A stretch of DNA of 12,719 nucleotides from Isohypsibius dastychi (taxonomy: Eukaryota > Tardigrada > Eutardigrada > Parachela > Isohypsibiidae): positions 1 to 12,719 of the forward strand of contig JAQIWT010001069.1 in NCBI GenBank assembly GCA_034696485.1. Reading direction: 5' to 3'. Below the pieces are notes generated by a model. It was not told where the DNA came from, made no database searches, and saw only the letters and a list, made by a program, of their open reading frames with translations. Within the stretch, counting starts at the first letter, position 1. Every line of letters starts with the position of its first letter. This document shows positions 7,641 to 12,719 of this stretch, one piece after another. Position numbers and translations under genes: made by a program.

Positions 7641-7866
7641 TTGTTTGGGGCAAGGACTGTGTAGGCAAGGAGAGTAAGGCACGTCGCCCATCAGGCTGGC
7701 CTCGGCAACCCCGAGCAGCGCTGACCGGGGACTCTACCAGGGGGTCGATCAGCTTGCTCACAGCAGAGCCCGATCACCGCCCAGCTTCCTCAGGCCTGAC
7801 AGCACCTCAACCCACAATACGGCAACTCATCCGCGTTCGCTTCCAAAGACACACTCCAAGAATTAA
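7641..7866 (+). other. Copy 1 trailer (3' end after the recombinase)
   Basis: These 226 bp contain a GC hairpin (CTCGG 7701-7705, CCGAG 7711-7715), a perfect palindrome TCAGGCCTGA (7790-7799), and the right end GCTTCCA...AGAATTAA that mirrors the left end. No AATAAA is present. One frame (7565-7954) stays open through the whole trailer and across the junction, without a recognisable domain. Confidence 0.55.
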
Positions 7867-7917
7867 TTGGAAGTTAAAGAAGTTAACTGCGGTTAATTCT
7901 GTGGGGCAGATGGAAGC
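7839..7917. repeat. Inter-copy junction: inverted repeat and phased TTAA, candidate recombinase site
   Basis: GCTTCCA (7839-7845) and AGAATTAA (7859-7866) at the end of copy 1 are mirrored by TTAATTCT (7893-7900) and TGGAAGC (7911-7917) at the start of copy 2, around a 26-bp spacer. TTAA occurs at 7863, 7874, 7883 and 7893, at steps of 11, 9 and 10 bp. The dinucleotide between the units is TT (7867-7868). A circular form of the element would have this same junction. Confidence 0.6.
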
Positions 7918-8578
7918 ACCGCCCACATCCACGCATCAATCAGCAATCAAGTAGCCTGATTTCGTCAGTGTTGCGCACTGCTTGGTGTTTTCATGTAGCT
8001 CCTCATAGTTTTTGGTATTTCTGGGTTTCTCACGTTTTGACATCCCCTGAGCCTCTGATCCGCCTCTCAACTATCAGAATAATTACTGATTACGCCGGAA
8101 AGCTTCCCGAGGCGACTTTTCTAGCGACTCCTTCACTTCTTCCCTCACCTGACTACGTTGCGCAACGTCCGCCATCTTGTTTGGCTATTGACTCATCAGG
8201 GTCCGTCACCAAGCTCTCTTATCTTCGAACTTCTTTATTCCCGACACTACACCACCAGCTACAGCTTTATACTCCTTTTGAGCATCCAAAGTGAGTCTTG
8301 CAAGTCGGCCACCGAGCTTGCCTGACTACTGTTTCACGAACGACCGAAAATTGTGGATTCGGACTCCTTGCCAGTCGAGACGCGTGATTCCACAAATTTC
8401 GGCCGATTGATAGCAGCATTCACTGCGTGTCATCACAAGTCCCCCTTGGACTCAGCAAACAATCACTCAGCCGTCGAAATTTCAAACATTTGAAAGTTTG
8501 GGAATCGGGCTCCGGCCGCGGTTTGGGAACACAACGCTCCAACTTTCATATCTTCCGCATTACCTGGCACACTTAAGC
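7869..8578 (+). other. Copy 2 leader (5' non-coding region)
   Basis: Same contents as the copy 1 leader shifted by 4,649 bp. The one difference seen is A7886 (C3237 in copy 1), which makes GTTAAC instead of GTTACC and so adds one TTAA to the phased series. Confidence 0.55.
8341..8405. repeat. Imperfect 20-bp inverted repeat (hairpin) in copy 2 leader
   Basis: Arms 8341-8360 and 8386-8405, identical to the copy 1 hairpin, with 17 of 20 pairs and a 25-nt loop. Confidence 0.7.
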
Positions 8579-9763
8579 ATGCCTCGTGTGGCTCGTACCC
8601 CACGATCCTCCTCCACTGAGTCAGAGTCAGGACGTTATGCCCTCGCCAATGTATCTGCAAGCCCTGCTCCTAAACGAAGAAGAGGACGTCCTCCCAAGCG
8701 CCGGTCCCCCTCAGAGGAGCCAACTGCCAAACGAAAGTCTGTTGTGGTTGTCCCGCCACCCAAACCAACTCTGGATTCGCTGCAAGCTGATATCTCCAAA
8801 CTGAAAGACCTACTGGAAGCATCGACCAGCAAGGGAAAAACAGTTGCCAGAAGCCCCAGTGTCATCTCTCTAGCGTCCCGAAACCAGCTCTTCACCGTCA
8901 AGGCCGGTCCAGATTCGCGCACCCTGGTCCATCACGAGCCCGGTAAGCACCCTAACGATAATAACACCTCAAGGCGAGAAAAAGGGGGTAACGTGAGCGT
9001 TTTCGATCGACTTGGTGATCACCCAGATCTTCCACCCTACCTCGTAGCTGTCCCTGAGAAGATCCGCTTGAAACTGGGTGATCCTGCCAAATTCGTCGAC
9101 CTTGACTCCCTCTTGCCAAAAAACCGCGTCGAACGTTCAGATACCGTCAGCCACCGCATAGTCCAAAAGAATGGACAGCCTCTGCTGGAGCCCGACAAAG
9201 AACAGGTCAATATAAGATCGTTTCCAACGTGGGTGAGAGCCTTCTCAGTCTTCTCCGCCTATCGGACGTATTACTTTCCCGAACTAGCCTTACCACTAGC
9301 ACGTTACCTGGACCTGATCGCATCGTATGTCAGCCACGGGGTCCCGACCGCCGACTGGCTTGACTACGACCGTCAGTTTCGCATGGTGGCAGCTTCTCAA
9401 GCGTGGGACTCCGACATCTGGGCTCATCAACACCAAGACACTTACGCTGAGTGCATTGGCAAGCCGCAGCATCTCCAGCCTCAGCAAGCAACCAGCAGCC
9501 GCCACCAGCCAGCAGCCAACGATACGTGCCGAAACTGTGGACTTGAAGGCCATTTTCGAGCTGACTGTACGATGCCATCCAGAAGAAGGGACGCAGGGAG
9601 GCCTGACCGACCATCTTTCCAGGCCCACCCCGACGCAAGAGGTGACAGAATCTGCAAGAACTTCAACTGGTCCAGATGTGAAAGCCCCTGCCGTACGAAA
9701 CGAGAACATCGCTGTCTCAAATGCGGCCAGCTTGGTCATCCCGGTTCCACTTGCCGAAACTGA
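8579..9763 (+). CDS. Gag-like nucleocapsid protein with AT-hook-like patch and zinc knuckles, copy 2
   Basis: A 394-residue protein identical to the copy 1 Gag: basic RGRP patch at 32-42, central Trp-rich conserved segment about 215-295, and three C-terminal zinc motifs (C317-C330, C359-H377, C379-C392). The start chosen is the first ATG, with A at -3. The TGA stop (9761-9763) is followed by C, and the last 437 nt overlap the RT frame. No inactivating change is present. Confidence 0.85.
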   Translation: MPRVARTPRSSSTESESGRYALANVSASPAPKRRRGRPPKRRSPSEEPTAKRKSVVVVPPPKPTLDSLQADISKLKDLLEASTSKGKTVARSPSVISLASRNQLFTVKAGPDSRTLVHHEPGKHPNDNNTSRREKGGNVSVFDRLGDHPDLPPYLVAVPEKIRLKLGDPAKFVDLDSLLPKNRVERSDTVSHRIVQKNGQPLLEPDKEQVNIRSFPTWVRAFSVFSAYRTYYFPELALPLARYLDLIASYVSHGVPTADWLDYDRQFRMVAASQAWDSDIWAHQHQDTYAECIGKPQHLQPQQATSSRHQPAANDTCRNCGLEGHFRADCTMPSRRRDAGRPDRPSFQAHPDARGDRICKNFNWSRCESPCRTKREHRCLKCGQLGHPGSTCRN

Positions 9764-11369
9764 CAGTGCTGTAATCCCAGCCTCAGCATCTACACCGTTG
9801 AAGGCTGCGGGCTTCTCTCATCTTCTCCAGGATCACCCCGACCCTACTCTACTTCCCCACCTCCTCTCAACGATTCTCGACGGAGCCGACCTCCGGTTTC
9901 GCGGTCCAAGACACCCAAGATTTACCCCGAACTCTGCATCCTCCCGTATCCATCACCAAGCGCTCATAGCGGCTATCAGTAGAGAGGTAGCCAAGGGACA
10001 CACAGCCGGTCCGTTTAAACTCGTACCCTTTCCAAACTTCGCCATCAGCTCTCTGGGCGTTCGTCCAAAGAAGGATGGGGGGCACCGCATAATCCTTGAC
10101 TTGTCGCAACCGGACGGTGACAGCGTGAATGACTATATCGATGCCACCGAAATGCCACTTCATTACTGCTCAGTCGACGACGCAGTCAAACTCCTGACTA
10201 CCGCTGGTGTAGGTGCCCTCATGGGTAAGTGCGACATCAAGTCAGCATTTTGTCTCATCCCGGTGCGGAAGGAAGACTGGCCACTCCTGGGATTTCAAGT
10301 CGACGGTGAGTTCTATTTCGATGTGGTACTGCCGTTTGGCTGCAGGTCCTCCCCGTACCTATTCAGCCATTTTGCTGACGCAATCCACTGGATCGTGTCT
10401 AATCAGTCAAAGCTTCACTCCCATTTACATTACGTTGATGATTTCTTCTTTGTGGGCCGTCCCAGCACTGAAGAATGTCAAACGCTGATGCAAACAATGG
10501 ACCAGTCATGCAGTGAGCTCGGCGTCCCTCTTGCATCAGACAAGCGAGAGGGCCCTACGACTCAGCTGACATTTCTGGGAATTGAGTTGGATTCTGTTCG
10601 TCGAACAGTAAGCCTGCCACGTGGCAAACTAGAAGAAATCACGCAACTCCTTGCAAGCTGGAAGACGAAGACTTCTTTCTCAATCCCTGAACTACAAAGC
10701 CTCGTGGGAACTCTCGTCTTTGCTTCGAAATGCATACCTGCGAGTAGATTGTTCACTCGACGCCTAACAAGGATGCTTTCCACGAAAGCCTCACGGCTCC
10801 CGGCTGACCAGAACTTGCAGCGAGATCTTCAGTGGTGGCGCCATTTTCTCCCGAAGTGGAATGGCTCAGCATCCTTCCTCGATGTAAACTGGTCTCATCC
10901 GAACGTACTCCACCTCTACACCGATGCTTCAGGTACCCTGGGACTTGGCGCGTTCTTCAACGGCCACTGGTTTCAGTCTAGGTGGCCGGTATGGATTCTC
11001 GAGCATGCACCACCTATCGAGTACCTCGAAATGATTCCTATACTACTCTCTCTTCTTGTTTGGGGCCATGAATTCCGAAACAGGAAACTCATGTTCCACT
11101 GCGATAATGAGGGTGCCACGCATGCTTGGGCAAACCTCGGTTCCACTCACGACGGCGTTCTCGACCTCATGCGCAGGATGACTGCCGTCGCAGCTGAGCA
11201 TAATTTCACTCTTACTCTTAAACATATCAAAGGTGTTGACAACGGTATTGCTGACGCCCTCTCTCGTTTCCAGGTAGACCGCTTTCGCAAGCTGGCTCCA
11301 GCAGCGCAGCTCACGCCGTCTTCAATGCCCGACATCTTCACGGACCTGCAATGGTCGTACCAAAGCTAG
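9327..11369 (+). CDS. Reverse transcriptase-RNase H polyprotein, copy 2
   Basis: A 680-codon ORF identical in protein to copy 1, with catalytic D303 and YVDD 369-372 of the RT and D533, E568, D593 and D643 of RNase H. Its first 145 codons overlap gag in the +1 frame and may be bypassed by frameshifting. It overlaps the recombinase start by 19 nt. An intact polymerase in both units argues for recent insertion or very recent duplication. Confidence 0.93.
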   Translation: MSATGSRPPTGLTTTVSFAWWQLLKRGTPTSGLINTKTLTLSALASRSISSLSKQPAAATSQQPTIRAETVDLKAIFELTVRCHPEEGTQGGLTDHLSRPTPTQEVTESARTSTGPDVKAPAVRNENIAVSNAASLVIPVPLAETDSAVIPASASTPLKAAGFSHLLQDHPDPTLLPHLLSTILDGADLRFRGPRHPRFTPNSASSRIHHQALIAAISREVAKGHTAGPFKLVPFPNFAISSLGVRPKKDGGHRIILDLSQPDGDSVNDYIDATEMPLHYCSVDDAVKLLTTAGVGALMGKCDIKSAFCLIPVRKEDWPLLGFQVDGEFYFDVVLPFGCRSSPYLFSHFADAIHWIVSNQSKLHSHLHYVDDFFFVGRPSTEECQTLMQTMDQSCSELGVPLASDKREGPTTQLTFLGIELDSVRRTVSLPRGKLEEITQLLASWKTKTSFSIPELQSLVGTLVFASKCIPASRLFTRRLTRMLSTKASRLPADQNLQRDLQWWRHFLPKWNGSASFLDVNWSHPNVLHLYTDASGTLGLGAFFNGHWFQSRWPVWILEHAPPIEYLEMIPILLSLLVWGHEFRNRKLMFHCDNEGATHAWANLGSTHDGVLDLMRRMTAVAAEHNFTLTLKHIKGVDNGIADALSRFQVDRFRKLAPAAQLTPSSMPDIFTDLQWSYQS

Positions 11370-12289
11370 CCCCTGGGGCGTGGCTTCTTCTACGGAACCA
11401 TGTTGCTCGGTCCACCAGAACCACCTACCGAGCAGGCGTGCGCCAGTTCGCGACGTACTGCTCTTCAGTTGGCTACAGCTGCTTGCCGGCTAGCCCCATC
11501 ACCGTCCTGAATTTCCTCGCCCATCTTCATTCACGACGCATCACGACTGCAACTGTGCGAGTCTACCTGGCTGCGATAAACAACCACCACCGAGAACATA
11601 ACGTGCCGAGTCCAACCTCGGACGACATCATTCTGCGGGCTCTGAATGGTTACAAGCGGCTAGATGCTCCTTCGGCGGATCGGCGCCTGCCGATTACAAT
11701 GGACCTCATGCGCCTCCTCAAGGAGCGCTTACGACGATCCTCCTATTCTAGTCACGACCAGCGTATGCTCTGGTGCGCTTTCACAATGGCGTTCTTTGGC
11801 TACCTCCGGGTGAGCGAGTTCGCCTCGACCACAAGTACAGGCCACCACATACTATCATCAAATGACGTGACCACCTGCGCATCCCATCTGATTGTCCGTC
11901 TCTCCCACTCAAAGACAGACCAGTTCGGCCACGGATACCAGATCCAACTGCAGGCAACTTACCGCTCCGTTTGCCCTCTCACGGCTTACGACAAATACAT
12001 CAGAGTGCGACCACAAACGCCACAGTCTGATCCATTCTTCCTGAACGGCGACGGTCGACCTCTCCGACGTTCAGACGTCGAGTCAGCGCTGAAGAACCTG
12101 CTGCATGACCATCCCCTGAAGAACCGTATCAACACTCATAGTTTCAGGATCGGTGCGGCAACAACGGCAGCAGAGAGCAACGTGCCAGCAGAGCAGATTC
12201 AAAAGGCCGGAAGATGGAAGAGCAACTGCTTCACGTCGTACGTGCGCTCGGCCCTACCGATCACCGGACTAAAACCATACAGGAATTAA
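11351..12289 (+). CDS. Tyrosine recombinase (integrase), copy 2
   Basis: A 312-residue protein identical to copy 1, with the full R153, K188, H263-x-x-R266, W289, Y297 set. It begins inside the end of the RT ORF. With two intact recombinases and an internal junction site, the array could in principle excise a circle. Confidence 0.93.
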   Translation: MVVPKLAPGAWLLLRNHVARSTRTTYRAGVRQFATYCSSVGYSCLPASPITVLNFLAHLHSRRITTATVRVYLAAINNHHREHNVPSPTSDDIILRALNGYKRLDAPSADRRLPITMDLMRLLKERLRRSSYSSHDQRMLWCAFTMAFFGYLRVSEFASTTSTGHHILSSNDVTTCASHLIVRLSHSKTDQFGHGYQIQLQATYRSVCPLTAYDKYIRVRPQTPQSDPFFLNGDGRPLRRSDVESALKNLLHDHPLKNRINTHSFRIGAATTAAESNVPAEQIQKAGRWKSNCFTSYVRSALPITGLKPYRN

Positions 12290-12515
12290 TTGTTTGGGGC
12301 AAGGACTGTGTAGGCAAGGAGAGTAAGGCACGTCGCCCATCAGGCTGGCCTCGGCAACCCCGAGCAGCGCTGACCGGGGACTCTACCAGGGGGTCGATCA
12401 GCTTGCTCACAGCAGAGCCCGATCACCGCCCAGCTTCCTCAGGCCTGACAGCACCTCAACCTACAATACGGCAACTCATCCGCGTTCGCTTCCAAAGACA
12501 CACTCCAAGAATTAA
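12290..12515 (+). other. Copy 2 trailer (3' end after the recombinase)
   Basis: Matches the copy 1 trailer apart from T12462 (C7813 in copy 1). It ends AGAATTAA at 12515. The frame that crosses the junction in copy 1 stops here at 12525, ten bases into host DNA. Confidence 0.55.
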
Positions 12516-12719
12516 GTATAAATAATCACAATTTCCACAGCCTGCGCCGAGATGACTAAATATCCCCTGTTCTTCCGACGTTTGCGTGTGTGAGAGTTGA
12601 GTGACCGGGACGTCATGTCTTTTTAATATTTTTCGGAGCACCAGTAAAACGAATTCCTGATCTGTACGGATACGCCTCTTTTTACAAAATCGCGGAATTC
12701 GGCGCGTTGTAGAACAGGG
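12516..12719. other. Right flanking host DNA, nothing recognisable
   Basis: AT-rich flank beginning GTATAAATAATC. A TATA-like TATAAATA sits directly at the insertion edge (12517-12524), but no initiator lies at the expected distance and the nearest ATG (12552) opens only 13 codons. No gene end or repeat was recognised. Confidence 0.5.

Larger units (their letters stand above)
3220..7866 (+). mobile_element. DIRS-order (Ngaro-like) tyrosine-recombinase retrotransposon, copy 1
   Basis: This 4,647-bp unit starts GGAAGTTAAAG and ends CCAAGAATTAA. Its order is leader, gag-like zinc-finger ORF, reverse transcriptase-RNase H ORF and tyrosine recombinase ORF, all on the plus strand and all intact. 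Reverse transcriptase together with a tyrosine recombinase in place of a DDE integrase defines the DIRS order. No DAM-type methyltransferase follows RNase H and there is no hydrolase domain or protease, so gene content is nearest Ngaro-like elements. No long terminal repeats exist within the unit. Its GC content is visibly higher than the AT-rich flanks, as expected for an inserted element. It is joined to copy 2 by only two bases (TT, 7867-7868). Confidence 0.9.
7869..12515 (+). mobile_element. DIRS-order (Ngaro-like) tyrosine-recombinase retrotransposon, copy 2
   Basis: A second complete 4,647-bp unit in the same orientation, starting two bases after copy 1 ends. All three ORFs encode proteins identical to those of copy 1. 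By eye only two substitutions separate the units: C3237 against A7886, and C7813 against T12462. It ends AGAATTAA and then leaves homology at GTATAAATAATC. There is no further partial copy, so the array is exactly two units. Confidence 0.9.

Noticed and set aside
3220-12515. Long terminal repeats, with the element as a Gypsy, BEL or retrovirus-like element
   Set aside because: There is no LTR, aspartic protease or DDE integrase. A tyrosine recombinase with its full catalytic set follows RNase H. The repeat is the whole unit, not an end repeat.
12456-12641. Minus-strand ORF of 61 codons crossing the right edge of the array
   Set aside because: It straddles the element-host boundary, so it cannot be an old conserved gene, and it has no motif.
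1-12719. CRISPR arrays, tRNA or rRNA genes, bacterial operon signals
   Set aside because: No short regularly spaced repeats, cloverleaf or rRNA-like sequence was seen, and the window is eukaryotic.

Overview
The window is animal (metazoan) nuclear DNA, most likely from an arthropod or another protostome. The left side carries a GT...AG intron in a multi-domain membrane proteoglycan gene whose product ends in the PDZ ligand QYWV, as in vertebrate NG2/CSPG4 and Drosophila Kon-tiki. A TATA box with a TCAGTT initiator, an arthropod-style core promoter, lies downstream. The exact taxon cannot be read from the sequence.

Layout. (1) 1-2088: the 3' end of a CSPG4/Kon-tiki-like gene in two exons (partial to 201; 673-2088) around a 471-bp phase-0 intron. 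It encodes the last CSPG repeats, one transmembrane helix and a short cytoplasmic tail, with a poly(A) signal at 2186. (2) About 2192-3217: AT-rich intergenic DNA with no convincing gene, but a small possible transcription unit (TATA 2463, initiator 2495, 47-codon ORF, AATAAA 2805). (3) 3220-12515: a head-to-tail pair of almost identical 4,647-bp retrotransposons of the tyrosine-recombinase (DIRS) order. (4) 12516-12719: flanking host DNA with nothing recognisable.

Each retroelement unit has the same plan: a leader of about 710 bp with a large imperfect hairpin; a Gag-like ORF with an AT-hook-like basic patch and three zinc-binding motifs; a reverse transcriptase-RNase H ORF in the +1 frame, overlapping gag by 437 nt; and a tyrosine recombinase ORF overlapping the RT ORF by 19 nt. 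There is no aspartic protease, DDE integrase, DAM-type methyltransferase or hydrolase domain, so the gene content is closest to the Ngaro-like branch. All catalytic residues I looked for are present in both copies and no ORF is broken, so the element looks recently active.

The most interesting part is the ends. The array reads GT-[4647]-TT-[4647]-GT: the same dinucleotide borders both outer edges and a different one sits at the internal junction. The circle-type junction (7839-7917) holds an inverted repeat with a 26-bp spacer and four TTAA tetranucleotides about one helical turn apart. This looks like a tyrosine-recombinase attachment site and suggests the dimer arose through a circular intermediate. 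Only two base differences were seen by eye between the copies, one near each outer end. An assembly duplication must be excluded first.
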